A stretch of DNA of 64,000 bases from Roseibium album (GTDB taxonomy: Bacteria; Pseudomonadota; Alphaproteobacteria; Rhizobiales; Stappiaceae). The notes under the pieces were generated by a model, which saw nothing but the letters and a program-made list of their open reading frames with translations, did not search any database and was not told the DNA's origin. The stretch lies in assembly GCF_001404515.1 (NCBI RefSeq), contig NZ_CXWE01000007.1:1-64000 (forward strand), read 5' to 3'. How positions within the stretch are numbered: the first letter of the stretch is position 1; the number at the start of each line of letters is the position of its first letter. The position numbers and the translations under genes are program-made. This document shows, in pieces, positions 29,249 to 38,729 of the stretch.

Positions 29249-29941
29249 TTGAGCCAGGCCGACATGCGTGTTCTTGCCATCGATACAGCACTCGCCAATT
29301 GCGCTGCCGCAGTTCTCGACAACGGTGCAGAAACTGCGTGTTTCGAAGCCTGTAATGAGGAAATCGGTCGCGGGCATGCCGAGGTGCTGATGGACATGAT
29401 CGGCGAGGTCATGGCGGAAACGTCCACAGCCTTTTCCGATCTGGATCGTGTGGCCGTCACGGTCGGGCCGGGCAGTTTCACGGGACTGCGTGTCGGGCTT
29501 GCTGTCGCCCGAGGATTCGGTCTCGTCCTCGGCAAGCCGGTCGTGGGCATCACCACACTTGCCGCAATTGCGCGTTCCAACGCGCCGGCGGATAACGGTG
29601 CGCCGCTGCTCGTGGCGCTGACTGGCAAGGGAAACGAGGTATACTGTCAGGAATTTACGTCTTTAGGGGACAAGTCTGGCGAGGCTGCCGTGCGGACACT
29701 TGACGATCTTGCGGCAACACTGCCACGGAGCATAAGATTGGCAGGGTCGGCCGCAGAAAAAATCGCTCAGGCGCTGGATCTGCCGCAGGATCAGATCATC
29801 TCGAGGATGGAATTTGCGGCGATACGGGAGGTTGCCGAACTCGGCCTTGTTGCTGATCCGGTCGTTTCCACACCGTCACCGCTATATCTGCGACCACCCG
29901 ATGCGACGCCGCAGACCAGAGGAAGGATTGAACGGCAATGA
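29249..29941 (+). CDS. tsaB: tRNA threonylcarbamoyladenosine biosynthesis protein TsaB
   Basis: 230-aa ASKHA-fold partner of TsaD in N6-threonylcarbamoyl-adenosine (t6A37) formation. It shows MRVLAIDTALANCAAAVLD and VGPGSFTGLRVGLAVARGF, both hallmarks. The TTG at 29249 has an AGAAGGA site nine bases upstream; ATG 29264 is the alternative. Its stop overlaps the rimI start (ATGA), so tsaB-rimI are translationally coupled. Confidence 0.94.
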   Translation: MSQADMRVLAIDTALANCAAAVLDNGAETACFEACNEEIGRGHAEVLMDMIGEVMAETSTAFSDLDRVAVTVGPGSFTGLRVGLAVARGFGLVLGKPVVGITTLAAIARSNAPADNGAPLLVALTGKGNEVYCQEFTSLGDKSGEAAVRTLDDLAATLPRSIRLAGSAAEKIAQALDLPQDQIISRMEFAAIREVAELGLVADPVVSTPSPLYLRPPDATPQTRGRIERQ

Positions 29942-30426
29942 GTTTCTGGTGGTTCTGGGCCCAGCCGCCGGTTGTGGAAGAAGCGCTGGACGAGGACCTG
30001 CCGAAGATAGCCGATATCCACGCTGCCTCGTTTCCGAACAAGTGGAATTCCGAAGAACTTGCGCGCATGAAGGCGCAGGAGGGTGTCGCGATCCTGGTCG
30101 CACGCCGTGCCAGTCCATACGGAACGCGCGCTCCGCTGGGATTTCTCATTTTGCGCACGGTGGCCGATGAAGCAGAGGTAATCACAATTGCCGTGCATCC
30201 AAGACAGCGCGGGCGGGGCATCGGCAAAAAACTGATGGAAGCCGGCCTGTTCAGGCTTTATGGCGAACGCTGCAGCCATCTGTTTTTGGAAGTGGACGCG
30301 GCGAACAACGCTGCATTGCTGCTCTATCGCAGCCTCGGCTTCAAGCAGGTTGGCCAGAGAAAAGGTTATTACAGCGAGAGTGGCGGTGACGGTACGGCGC
30401 TTGTCATGCGCATCGATCTTCGCTAA
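29938..30426 (+). CDS. rimI: Ribosomal-protein-alanine N-acetyltransferase (RimI type)
   Basis: 162-aa GNAT enzyme expected to acetylate ribosomal protein S18. The acetyl-CoA loop is RQRGRGIGKKLMEA (about 88-101), with LEVDAANNAALLLYRSLGF downstream. It overlaps tsaB by 4 bp, a standard tsaB-rimI pairing. It is followed by a fur-family gene after 45 bp, also a common rhizobial order. Confidence 0.9.
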   Translation: MSFWWFWAQPPVVEEALDEDLPKIADIHAASFPNKWNSEELARMKAQEGVAILVARRASPYGTRAPLGFLILRTVADEAEVITIAVHPRQRGRGIGKKLMEAGLFRLYGERCSHLFLEVDAANNAALLLYRSLGFKQVGQRKGYYSESGGDGTALVMRIDLR

Positions 30427-30471
30427 GCGCTGTATTACGAAAATTCCGGTCAATCAGCAGGCGACGAACCA

Positions 30472-30921
30472 ATGACGGATGAGCGGCAAACAACGCTGGC
30501 GGAAATGTGCGTGGCAAAGGGTATGCGCATGACCGAGCAGCGCCGCATCATAGCTACGGTGATCGAGGAAGCTTCCGACGACCACCCTGATGTCGAGGAA
30601 CTCTACCGCCGGTCTGTCGCGATCGACAAGGGAATATCCATTTCGACCGTCTATCGCACCGTCAAGCTTTTCGAAGATGCCGGAATGATCGAACGACACG
30701 ACTTCCGGGACGGTCGGTCACGCTACGAGACGGTGCCGGACGAGCATCACGACCATCTGATCGATCTGCGCAGCGGTCGGGTGATTGAATTCCGGAGCGA
30801 GGAAATCGAGGCGCTGCAGGAATTCATCGCCAAGAAGCTCGGTTACAAGCTGGTCGATCACCGGCTGGAACTCTATGGTGTTCCGCTGGAGGCTTCAAAA
30901 GGTGAAAAAGGTGATGGCTGA
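30472..30921 (+). CDS. fur: Fur family regulator (Fur/Mur)
   Basis: 149-aa metal-responsive repressor. N-terminal winged helix (RMTEQRRIIATVIEEASDDHPDVEEL, then STVYRTVKLF), the DFRDGRSRYE hinge, and metal site EHHDHLIDL (H92-H95). There are no CxxC pairs, only C13, so the structural zinc site of classical Fur is absent. In Hyphomicrobiales such proteins often act as the manganese regulator Mur; sequence alone does not decide. plsC starts 8 bp before its end. Confidence 0.92.
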   Translation: MTDERQTTLAEMCVAKGMRMTEQRRIIATVIEEASDDHPDVEELYRRSVAIDKGISISTVYRTVKLFEDAGMIERHDFRDGRSRYETVPDEHHDHLIDLRSGRVIEFRSEEIEALQEFIAKKLGYKLVDHRLELYGVPLEASKGEKGDG

Positions 30922-31777
30922 AGTCAAGGCCGCCTGGACAATTTTCGTTCTGACGCTCGTCTCGCTGGTCCTGATCCCGCTGCAGTGGATATCGCTGAAG
31001 CTCAAGCTTCGCGCCCGGAAAAAACTTCCCCAGATCTGGCACCGGATCGCCACGCGCCTGGTCGGGATCAAGATCAGGCAGATCGGTGTTCCCTCGACGG
31101 ACCGTCCGCTGCTCATCACGGCAAATCACGCTTCGTGGGTTGATATTGCCGTTGTCGGTTCCCTGATCCCCCTTTCCTTCATCGCAAAGTCGGAAGTGTC
31201 CGGCTGGCCGATCTTCGGTCTGCTCGCAAAGCTTCAACAGACCGTTTTCGTCAATCGCACGCGACGGAGCGAGACGGGCCAGGTTGCGGACGTGATCGCC
31301 GAACGCATGGCGGAAGGCGACGCGATGGTTCTGTTCGCGGAGGGAACGTCGAACGACGGCAATTGCGTGCTTCCTTTCCGCTCCGCTTTGCTGGGCGCAG
31401 CCACGCGAGCAATTGGAGACGACGAAACCAACGTTTGGGTCCAGCCTCTTTCGATTGCCTACCAGGGCTTTTACGGACTTCCGATGGGCCGGGCACACCG
31501 GCCGCACGTGGCCTGGTACGGGGATATGGAACTTCCCGGCCATCTTTGGGGAATATTCTCGCGAGGTGCTCTGGATGTTATCGTGTCCTGGGGAGAACCG
31601 GTTCTTGTTGGCAAAACGACGGATCGCAAGGAACTCACACAGCGTCTGGAAAATGAAGTTCGCGCGATGACGATCTCTTCTTTGCTGCAAAAACCGGTCG
31701 AGAGTACAGATTCTGGCGAAATCGGACCCCGCGAGTTCTTCTCAAACGACGAAAAACCCGCTAAAGCTGGCGCCTGA
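30914..31777 (+). CDS. plsC: 1-acyl-sn-glycerol-3-phosphate acyltransferase
   Basis: 287-aa LPAAT that makes phosphatidic acid in membrane lipid synthesis. An N-terminal hydrophobic segment (about 9-25) anchors it. The catalytic motif is NHASWVD (NHxxxxD box), and the acyl acceptor-binding motif is LFAEGTSNDG (EGTxS type). ATG 30914 (MAEVKAAWTIF) overlaps the fur stop by 8 bp; the longer open frame upstream is only the fur gene in another frame. Confidence 0.92.
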   Translation: MAEVKAAWTIFVLTLVSLVLIPLQWISLKLKLRARKKLPQIWHRIATRLVGIKIRQIGVPSTDRPLLITANHASWVDIAVVGSLIPLSFIAKSEVSGWPIFGLLAKLQQTVFVNRTRRSETGQVADVIAERMAEGDAMVLFAEGTSNDGNCVLPFRSALLGAATRAIGDDETNVWVQPLSIAYQGFYGLPMGRAHRPHVAWYGDMELPGHLWGIFSRGALDVIVSWGEPVLVGKTTDRKELTQRLENEVRAMTISSLLQKPVESTDSGEIGPREFFSNDEKPAKAGA

Positions 31778-31915
31778 TTTTGAGTGCCGTCCGCAGCAGT
31801 GACTGTCTGAGGGACGAAGCGAACGGAAATTTTCCGATCGCCCGCTATACCGGAGCAAGTCCGGGCACCTGCCATCAAGACATGTCGGCCGACTGATCAA
31901 GGCCACGAGGAGCGA

Positions 31916-33400
31916 ATGACAAGCCGTCCGGAAGCAGAACAAGAAACGACACCTTCCGCCGTTTCCCCCGCACAAGACCAGACAGTGAAGGGCACGAACA
32001 CACGAAAGGTGTTTGTGCGAACCTACGGCTGTCAGATGAATGTTTATGACAGTGAGCGGATGACCGACGTGCTGGCGCCTGAAGGATTTGAGGCGACGGA
32101 CGACATGGAAGACGCGGACCTCGTCATCCTCAACACGTGTCACATCCGCGAAAAGGCTGCCGAAAAGGTCTATTCGGAACTGGGCCGGATCCGGAAAGTG
32201 AAGCAGGAACGCGCCCGGCACGGCAAGGACATGATGGTCGGTGTCGCCGGATGCGTGGCGCAGGCTGAAGGCGAGGAAATATCCCGGCGCGCTCCGATCG
32301 TCGATCTGGTGGTCGGGCCGCAGAGCTACCATCAGCTTCCCGGTCTCCTGTCGAAGGTGCGAAACGGCAACAAGGTTGTGGAAACCGAATTCGATATCGA
32401 TGCGAAGTTCGATCACCTGTCGGCGCGCGCCGAAAGACCGGTCATGAAACGCCCGCCCGCGGCTTTTTTGACGGTGCAGGAGGGATGCGACAAGTTCTGT
32501 ACCTTCTGTGTGGTGCCCTACACCAGAGGCGCTGAAGTTTCACGATCCGTCGAGCAGATTGTCGCTGAAGCCGAACGCATGGCGGCAGCGGGCGTGCGCG
32601 AGGTCACCTTGCTGGGCCAGAATGTGAACGCCTATCACGGTGAGGCAAAGGACGGATCGATCTGGGGACTTGGTCGTTTGTTGCGCCGGCTTGCGGATAT
32701 TGACGGCCTGGACCGGCTTCGCTACACCACGAGCCACCCACGGGACATGGATGATGATCTCATCCTGGCGCATCGGGATCTGAAAAGCCTGATGCCCTAT
32801 CTGCATCTTCCCGTACAGTCCGGCTCCGACAAGATCCTGAAATCCATGAACCGCCGTCATACCAGAGACGAGTATTTCCGGCTGATCGACCGAATTCGCG
32901 AAGCCGCTCCGGACATCGCACTTTCGGGCGATTTCATCGTCGGTTTCCCGGACGAAACGGATCAGGACTTCGCAGACACAATGGATCTGATCCGCCGCGT
33001 CGAGTACGGCTCTGCATTTTCGTTCAAGTACAGCCAACGTCCTGGAACACCGGGAGCAACGATGGACAATCAGGTGCCCGAAGACGTGAAATCTGCACGG
33101 CTCGCCGAACTTCAGGCGCTGATATCCGGGCAGCAGAAAGCCTTCAACGCATCGCGTCGCGGAATGGTCTGCGATGTCCTTCTCGAAAAGAAGGGACGCA
33201 ATCCAGGCCAGATTGTCGGCAAATCTCCCTGGCTGCAGCCGGTACAGCTGGATGCAGCGGAAGACCTGATCGGCAGCATACAAGCGGTGGAAATCGTTGA
33301 GATCGGATCTAATTCGCTGTTCGGGCAATTGATTGCCGGGCAAGATGATCATGCGAATCCCGGTTTACCCCGGCTACGCTCTAAAGGAGACGTCATTTGA
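31916..33400 (+). CDS. miaB: tRNA-2-methylthio-N6-dimethylallyladenosine synthase MiaB
   Basis: 494-aa radical-SAM methylthiotransferase modifying tRNA A37. The N-terminal UPF0004 domain has [23 protein letters not shown] and GCVAQ (auxiliary cluster Cys). The radical-SAM triad is [16 protein letters not shown] (Cx3Cx2C). A C-terminal TRAM domain follows. It begins a tight operon miaB-phoH-ybeY-corC-lnt; phoH overlaps its stop. Confidence 0.97.
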   Translation: MTSRPEAEQETTPSAVSPAQDQTVKGTNTRKVFVRTYGCQMNVYDSERMTDVLAPEGFEATDDMEDADLVILNTCHIREKAAEKVYSELGRIRKVKQERARHGKDMMVGVAGCVAQAEGEEISRRAPIVDLVVGPQSYHQLPGLLSKVRNGNKVVETEFDIDAKFDHLSARAERPVMKRPPAAFLTVQEGCDKFCTFCVVPYTRGAEVSRSVEQIVAEAERMAAAGVREVTLLGQNVNAYHGEAKDGSIWGLGRLLRRLADIDGLDRLRYTTSHPRDMDDDLILAHRDLKSLMPYLHLPVQSGSDKILKSMNRRHTRDEYFRLIDRIREAAPDIALSGDFIVGFPDETDQDFADTMDLIRRVEYGSAFSFKYSQRPGTPGATMDNQVPEDVKSARLAELQALISGQQKAFNASRRGMVCDVLLEKKGRNPGQIVGKSPWLQPVQLDAAEDLIGSIQAVEIVEIGSNSLFGQLIAGQDDHANPGLPRLRSKGDVI

Positions 33401-34527
33401 CGCGCGACAGCTCTTCTTCCCGCAAGCAAACGGATCAAGCTGCATCCTCCGGTTCGGCGTCCGACGCGACGCACATCGTGCTTGCGTTTGAAGACAACCG
33501 TCTGATTGGGGATCTGTTCGGTCAGTTCGACCAGAATCTCGCGCTGATCGAACAGCGGGTCGGCGTCGACGCCATCGCCAGGGGCAATCAGGTAACACTG
33601 AAAGGTTCCCAGGCTGGCTGCGCCCAGGCGCGTACCGCACTCGAGGCGTTGTATCAACGGCTCTTGCAGGGTCAGGAAATTCATCCTGGCGACGTGGACG
33701 GTGCTCTTCGGATGGCCGCCGCCGCCGAGGCGCAGCTGCCGTTGCCAACCCTTGAGCCGAAGTCGCGGCTTGCCTTTGCCCAGATCGCCACCCGGCGCAA
33801 GACGATCGTGGCTCGGACCCCGACACAGGATGCCTATATCCGCTCGATGGACCGGGCCGACCTTATTTTCGGCACCGGCCCTGCCGGAACCGGCAAGACC
33901 TTCCTTGCTGTTGCCTATGCTGCAGCCCTGCTGGAGCGTGGTGACGTTGCGCGTCTGATCCTGTCCCGCCCGGCAGTGGAAGCTGGCGAGCGTCTTGGGT
34001 TCCTTCCTGGCGAAATGAAAGACAAGGTCGATCCGTACCTGCGGCCGATCTACGATGCACTTTACGAGATGATGCCTGCGGAAAAGGTCGACCGTGGACT
34101 CCAGTCCGGCATGATCGAAGTCGCGCCGCTCGCATTCATGCGCGGACGGACTTTGTCGAACGCTGTCGTTCTGCTGGACGAGGCCCAGAACACGACGTCG
34201 ATGCAGATGAAGATGTTTCTGACCCGCCTTGGCGAAGGTTCGAAAATGATTGTCACTGGCGATCCCAGTCAGATCGACCTTCCGGCCGGCCAGAAATCGG
34301 GTCTTCGGGAGGCACTAGGCCTGTTGACCGATATTCAGGCAGTCTCCCATATCCGCTTCAACGAAACGGATGTTGTCCGTCACGAACTCGTCGGCAGGAT
34401 CGTGACAGCCTACGACAACGCGTCGCGCGAGGAATCCCAGGCCCGTGAGCGGCAATACGCGGATCGCCGGCGCGAAACCGGAAGCGACAAGACGACATCC
34501 CGATCACCCAAGGTGGCAGCATCCTGA
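33397..34527 (+). CDS. phoH: PhoH-like ATPase (YbeZ)
   Basis: 376-aa P-loop ATPase. Walker A is [12 protein letters not shown] and Walker [11 protein letters not shown], with [15 protein letters not shown] between. It starts at TTG 33397, overlapping the miaB TGA by 4 bp, with AAAGGAGA seven bases before it; no ATG fits the family N-terminus better. It is linked to ybeY, the known partner in rRNA processing and ribosome quality control. Confidence 0.95.
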   Translation: MTRDSSSSRKQTDQAASSGSASDATHIVLAFEDNRLIGDLFGQFDQNLALIEQRVGVDAIARGNQVTLKGSQAGCAQARTALEALYQRLLQGQEIHPGDVDGALRMAAAAEAQLPLPTLEPKSRLAFAQIATRRKTIVARTPTQDAYIRSMDRADLIFGTGPAGTGKTFLAVAYAAALLERGDVARLILSRPAVEAGERLGFLPGEMKDKVDPYLRPIYDALYEMMPAEKVDRGLQSGMIEVAPLAFMRGRTLSNAVVLLDEAQNTTSMQMKMFLTRLGEGSKMIVTGDPSQIDLPAGQKSGLREALGLLTDIQAVSHIRFNETDVVRHELVGRIVTAYDNASREESQARERQYADRRRETGSDKTTSRSPKVAAS

Positions 34528-34542
34528 AATGGCTGAGCCGAA

Positions 34543-35058
34543 ATGACAGAGGTGCTGCCCGAGGGATTTCAAGTCGACCTGTCGATAGAGGCCGGTGATT
34601 GGCCCACGAAGGAAGAGCTTGAGCCGCTTGCCGTGCGCGCGATAGGCGCGGCATTTGCAAGTGCGAACCTGCAGGTATTGAAACACACCGAAGTCTCGCT
34701 GCTTTTCACGGACGATACCGCGATCCGAAAACTGAATGGTCAATGGCGGAACAAGGACAAGCCGACAAATGTTCTGTCGTTCCCGGGCAGTGATCCGAAA
34801 GGGGATGCCTACGGGCCGCTTCTGGGCGATATCGTTTTCGGCTACGAGACCATTTCACTCGAAGCAAAGGAGATGGGAGTTGAATTCTCCGATCACATTT
34901 CCCATTTGACCGTTCATGGTTTGCTTCATCTTTTCGACTATGATCATCAGGAAAGTGACGAAGCCGAATTGATGGAAAGTCTTGAAAAGACCATTCTGGC
35001 GTCGATAGACATTGATGACCCTTACGCCGACAGCCCTCTTGTGGGAGACGGTGAATAG
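34543..35058 (+). CDS. ybeY: Endoribonuclease YbeY
   Basis: 171-aa zinc metalloprotein for 16S rRNA 3'-end maturation and ribosome quality control. The zinc motif VHGLLHLFDYDHQ supplies three His (HxxxHxxxxxH). The ISLLF-like core is present as VSLLFTDDTAIRKLN. It lies 15 bp after phoH and before corC, the conserved order. Confidence 0.95.
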   Translation: MTEVLPEGFQVDLSIEAGDWPTKEELEPLAVRAIGAAFASANLQVLKHTEVSLLFTDDTAIRKLNGQWRNKDKPTNVLSFPGSDPKGDAYGPLLGDIVFGYETISLEAKEMGVEFSDHISHLTVHGLLHLFDYDHQESDEAELMESLEKTILASIDIDDPYADSPLVGDGE

Positions 35059-35094
35059 ATGGCATCATGGGGCATAAAGTTCTTGTATTGATAG

Positions 35095-36300
35095 ATGATG
35101 AGCGCAGTTGAACCGCAAAGTCCGGCGGGCGAGCCCAAGGCCACCGAGGCCGGACAATCTCCTGATGGAGAAGATCCGCAACAGACAAAGCCGCAGCGGA
35201 CTGCGGCCTTTCTCGACAAATTCAAACGCGTTTTGCGCTTGGGGCGCCAGTCCTCGAGCCTTCGCGAAAACCTCCAGGACGAGTTGGCGCGCGAAGGAAG
35301 CGGCGACGCTGCCTTCTCTCCGGAAGAACGCCTTTTGCTCGGCAACATCTTGCGATTGCGCGAGTTGCGGGTCGACGATGTCATGATCCCGCGTGCCGAT
35401 ATCGATGCGGTAGATCTTGACACCAGCCTCAGCAGACTGATGGAGCTCTTTCAAAAGAGTGGCCACTCGCGCATGCCGGTCTATGAGGAAACGCTGGACG
35501 ATCCCCGCGGCATGGTTCACATCAAGGACCTTATGGCGTTTATTGCCGAGCGGGGAGCAAGCAGACGCGTTGCAACTGCTGTGGAAAATGGCAGCGCCAG
35601 GGAAATGGAATTCGCGCCTCTTGAAAACGGCTCGGCCCGTAAGGGCCACAATGCACCGGACCTGGATCTGTCCTGCGTCGACCTGTCGGTCACGCTGAAG
35701 GAAACGGATCTGTTGAGGAACCTCCTGTTTGTTCCGCCATCAATGCCGGCAACCGATCTGATGGCGAAAATGCAGGCAGGCCGTATCCAGATGGCGGTTG
35801 TTATCGACGAGTATGGCGGTACCGACGGCCTCGTTTCGCTGGAGGACCTCGTAGAGGAAGTCGTCGGCGATATTGAAGACGAACATGATGAAGACGAGGA
35901 GGCCATGCTTGCCTCCGCAGAAGAAGGCGTCTGGATCGCCGATCCCAGATTGCCGCTGGAAGACCTCGACAAGGCTCTTGGAACACATCTGAACGACGGT
36001 GAAATTTCCGAAGATGTCGATACGCTCGGAGGCCTGCTCTATGTCACAATCGGACGGGTTCCGGTACGCGGGGAACTCTTGTTCGTGCCCGGCGAAGTTC
36101 CTGGTTTCGAATTCGAGGTTATGGACGCGGATCCCAGACGCATCAAGCGCCTGAAGATCCGGCGAAGGCGCGCCGAGCCGAGACCTCAGGACCTGAGGCG
36201 GAGGCCGAAAAAAACGGGTGCGATTCAGGGCGAAGCATCAGCGGGAACGAGTGCCGAGGCGGTGTCAGAGCGGTCGGCATCCCCCGACAGCAGCACCTGA
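35095..36300 (+). CDS. corC: CorC/HlyC family CBS-domain protein
   Basis: 401-aa soluble protein. Two CBS domains lie around residues 95-160 and 200-265 (MIPRADIDAVD, VVIDEYGGTDGLVSLEDLVEE), followed by the CorC_HlyC transporter-associated domain (about 280-360). A long disordered tail (about 360-401) is rich in Arg then Ser/Ala. It is linked by family to magnesium/cobalt handling and to ybeY-lnt neighbours. ATG 35095 and the next ATG are equally possible. Confidence 0.92.
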   Translation: MMSAVEPQSPAGEPKATEAGQSPDGEDPQQTKPQRTAAFLDKFKRVLRLGRQSSSLRENLQDELAREGSGDAAFSPEERLLLGNILRLRELRVDDVMIPRADIDAVDLDTSLSRLMELFQKSGHSRMPVYEETLDDPRGMVHIKDLMAFIAERGASRRVATAVENGSAREMEFAPLENGSARKGHNAPDLDLSCVDLSVTLKETDLLRNLLFVPPSMPATDLMAKMQAGRIQMAVVIDEYGGTDGLVSLEDLVEEVVGDIEDEHDEDEEAMLASAEEGVWIADPRLPLEDLDKALGTHLNDGEISEDVDTLGGLLYVTIGRVPVRGELLFVPGEVPGFEFEVMDADPRRIKRLKIRRRRAEPRPQDLRRRPKKTGAIQGEASAGTSAEAVSERSASPDSST

Positions 36301-36405
36301 GCAAAGACAATTTCCGATAGCACAGGTCAGCCCGCGGGATATTAGCGCTTGACCGGTCCGCACTGAGCCGACAAATCTCCATGCCTGGCTTGGGGATCGG
36401 TATCA

Positions 36406-38022
36406 ATGAACTGGTTAGCGCAAAAACTGTCTGTCTTTCCAAACACGTTTTTGCTGGCTTGGGGATGGCCGCGACGTTTCCTTTGCCTGATTTGCGGTGC
36501 GCTCACAGCTTTCGCCCTGCCACCCTACGATGTTTCCCCCGTGTTGCTGATCACCTTACCGGGCCTGGTGTGGATGCTGGACGGTGCGCTGGAACCGGGA
36601 AGCGGGCAAAGGCGGGCAAGAGCACGGGCCGGGTTCGCGCTGGGCTGGTTGTTTGGCTTTGGTTATTTCCTGTCCGGCCTTTGGTGGATCGGCGCTGCCT
36701 TTCTCGTGGAAGCCGATCGTTTTGCCTGGCTCATGCCTTTCGCCGTCGTTGCGATGCCGGCCGGACTTGCGCTTTTCACGGCCGCAGGTGTCGCCCTTGC
36801 TGCTGTTTTCTGGAGCGATCGGTTCAGCCGCATACTGTTACTCGCAGCCTGTCTGACACTGGCAGACTGGGGTCGTGGCCATTTTCTGACGGGATTTCCG
36901 TGGAATGCATTTGGCTATGGCGTTTCGGACTATCTGGTACTTGTTCAGGTCGCAAGTCTGTTCGGCATCTACGGGTTGACCTTTCTGGTCATCGCAATTG
37001 GCGCCGCTCCTGCAATGCTTGCCGATGCAAAACCGTTTCACAAGCGCATCAATGCCATCCTGGTTGCTTCAGCGGCTTTTGTTGTCGTCATGGTCTATGG
37101 GTCGCTGCGGGTCTGGTCGGTTGAGCCGCAGAACACCGCGCTTGATATCCGGATAGTACAGCCCGCGATCGATCAGAAGGACAAGTGGCGACCGGACCTC
37201 AAGGAAGAGATTTTTCAAACCTATCTGGACATGACCGAAGCGCCGCTTGGCGGTGACGCCCGGGTCGGTCAGCAGCGACTGGTCGTCTGGCCCGAATCGG
37301 CCCTTCCCTTTCTCCTGACGCAGGAACCGGGTGCTCTCTTTCGCATCGGTCTGGCGCTTGGTGAGAACACGGAACTTGTAACCGGCGCCGTTCGGGCAGA
37401 GACAGGGGACAAAGGCATTGAATACTTCAATAGCGTCTTTGTCGTAGCTGGCGACGGCACGGTAAAAGGCCTTTACGACAAGGTCCGGTTGGTTCCATTT
37501 GGGGAATTTGTCCCGCTCAAACCTTTGCTGGAAAGAATCGGAATTACCAATCTTGCAGGTCCGATGGATGGTTTCCAAGCCGGCTATCAGCAGCGTGTAC
37601 TGTCCACTTCCGATAGTTTCAGTTTTCTACCCCTGATTTGCTATGAAGCGATTTTTCCGGGGGTTGGCGCGGGGGAATCCGCAGAACCGTCCTTCCTCTT
37701 GAATGTGACCAACGACGCCTGGTTTGGTCGGACACCAGGTCCTTACCAGCATTTTGCCCAGGCGCGCATGAGAGCCGTCGAAACGGGACTTCCCCTTGTA
37801 AGAGCCGCAAATACGGGTATTTCGGCGGTTGTTGATGGCAGGGGGGCTGTTGTTAACGAGTTGGTAATATTCGAGCGAGGTGTTGTCGATGCAAAGCTTC
37901 CACAGAGTTTTGGCAAAACCCTCTACGGCAGTTTTGGCGATCTTCCAGTGTTGTTTATTTCAATAACACTTGTGGTATTTGCGGGTACTTCAAAATACAA
38001 CCGCTACTCGCGTAAAAATTGA
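36406..38022 (+). CDS. lnt: Apolipoprotein N-acyltransferase
   Basis: 538-aa inner-membrane enzyme that N-acylates lipoproteins. About six N-terminal membrane helices are followed by a nitrilase domain. The catalytic triad is Glu in VVWPESALPF, Lys in LYDKVRLVPFGE and Cys in LICYEAIFP. One more C-terminal helix lies near residue 510 (LPVLFISITLVVFAG). Rhizobial homologues were named actA for acid tolerance. Last gene of the miaB-phoH-ybeY-corC-lnt run. Confidence 0.95.
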   Translation: MNWLAQKLSVFPNTFLLAWGWPRRFLCLICGALTAFALPPYDVSPVLLITLPGLVWMLDGALEPGSGQRRARARAGFALGWLFGFGYFLSGLWWIGAAFLVEADRFAWLMPFAVVAMPAGLALFTAAGVALAAVFWSDRFSRILLLAACLTLADWGRGHFLTGFPWNAFGYGVSDYLVLVQVASLFGIYGLTFLVIAIGAAPAMLADAKPFHKRINAILVASAAFVVVMVYGSLRVWSVEPQNTALDIRIVQPAIDQKDKWRPDLKEEIFQTYLDMTEAPLGGDARVGQQRLVVWPESALPFLLTQEPGALFRIGLALGENTELVTGAVRAETGDKGIEYFNSVFVVAGDGTVKGLYDKVRLVPFGEFVPLKPLLERIGITNLAGPMDGFQAGYQQRVLSTSDSFSFLPLICYEAIFPGVGAGESAEPSFLLNVTNDAWFGRTPGPYQHFAQARMRAVETGLPLVRAANTGISAVVDGRGAVVNELVIFERGVVDAKLPQSFGKTLYGSFGDLPVLFISITLVVFAGTSKYNRYSRKN

Positions 38023-38152
38023 TTTTTTTTGTTTGAGTTGAGTGATTAAAGTGTGATACAACCGTGAAATCGCCGATTGAAGGTTGATTCATGTGCAAGT
38101 GAGGGGTTGCGGGCTCGCTTTATTCTCTTGGGTCTCGTGGGAGGACTTGGAG

Positions 38153-38212
38153 ATGCTTGTACAGACGAAAACGAGCGGACATTCGCCAAGAGAAAAAGAA
38201 AGAGCGACGTAA
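38153..38212 (+). CDS. 19-codon leader peptide ORF directly before the praR-like gene
   Basis: ATG 38153 to TAA 38210-38212 encodes MLVQTKTSGHSPREKERAT. It is preceded by a good GGGAGG ribosome-binding site eight bases upstream, and its stop abuts the next ATG with no gap. The following gene has no clear Shine-Dalgarno of its own, so translation of the regulator is probably coupled to this ORF. No homologue is known to me; the coupling is inference. Confidence 0.5.
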   Translation: MLVQTKTSGHSPREKERAT

Positions 38213-38617
38213 ATGCCCAGTAAGAAATCACCAAATCCAATTGACATACACGTCGGCAGCCGTGTTCGCCTCAGGCGGATGATGCTCGGCATGAGTCAGG
38301 AAAAACTGGGTGAAAGCCTAGGCATCACCTTCCAGCAAATACAAAAATACGAAAAAGGCACGAACCGTATTGGCGCCAGCCGCCTGCAGCACATTGCGAC
38401 TGTTCTGAAAGTGCCGGTTTCCTTCTTCTTCGAGGATGCACCGGGGACACCTGAGGAAGCGGAAGGCTTTGGAGAGACGCAGCCCACATCCTATGTGGTT
38501 GATTTCCTGTCGTCGTCCGAAGGTCTGTCACTGAACAAAGCTTTTGTACGTATTGAAGATCCCAAGGTGCGACGCCGGATCGTCGATCTTGTGCGTTCTC
38601 TTGGCGGTGACGACTGA
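38213..38617 (+). CDS. praR: XRE-family transcriptional regulator, PraR/PhrR-like
   Basis: 134-aa regulator with a Cro/C1 helix-turn-helix at about 15-70 (VRLRRMMLGMSQEKLGESLG, ITFQQIQKYEKGTNRIGASRL) and a small C-terminal domain ending DPKVRRRIVDLVRSLGG. It matches rhizobial PraR/PhrR-type regulators (biofilm, quorum sensing and pH responses), which also lie near lnt (actA) and metK. Start ATG 38213 directly follows the leader ORF stop. Confidence 0.85.
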   Translation: MPSKKSPNPIDIHVGSRVRLRRMMLGMSQEKLGESLGITFQQIQKYEKGTNRIGASRLQHIATVLKVPVSFFFEDAPGTPEEAEGFGETQPTSYVVDFLSSSEGLSLNKAFVRIEDPKVRRRIVDLVRSLGGDD

Positions 38618-38669
38618 GAATTTTGCACAATACGCTTGACGCAGCGAAAAACTTCTAAGATTGATGCAC

Positions 38670-38699
38670 CTGAAGCGGCGATGTCATTTGCCGCTTCAG
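38670..38699 (+). terminator. 10-bp hairpin between praR and metK
   Basis: CTGAAGCGGC (38670-38679) and GCCGCTTCAG (38690-38699) with a 10-nt loop, 30 bases before the metK ATG. No T-run follows, so it may act on the metK leader rather than terminate. I could not match a known SAM riboswitch. Confidence 0.45.
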
Positions 38700-38729
38700 C
38701 TATATTCATTCCCAGAAGGACGATCGCCA

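Noticed and set aside
38618..38729. SAM riboswitch before metK
   Set aside because: Only a plain 10-bp hairpin is visible; conserved cores of the SAM-II or SAM/SAH classes were not found by eye.
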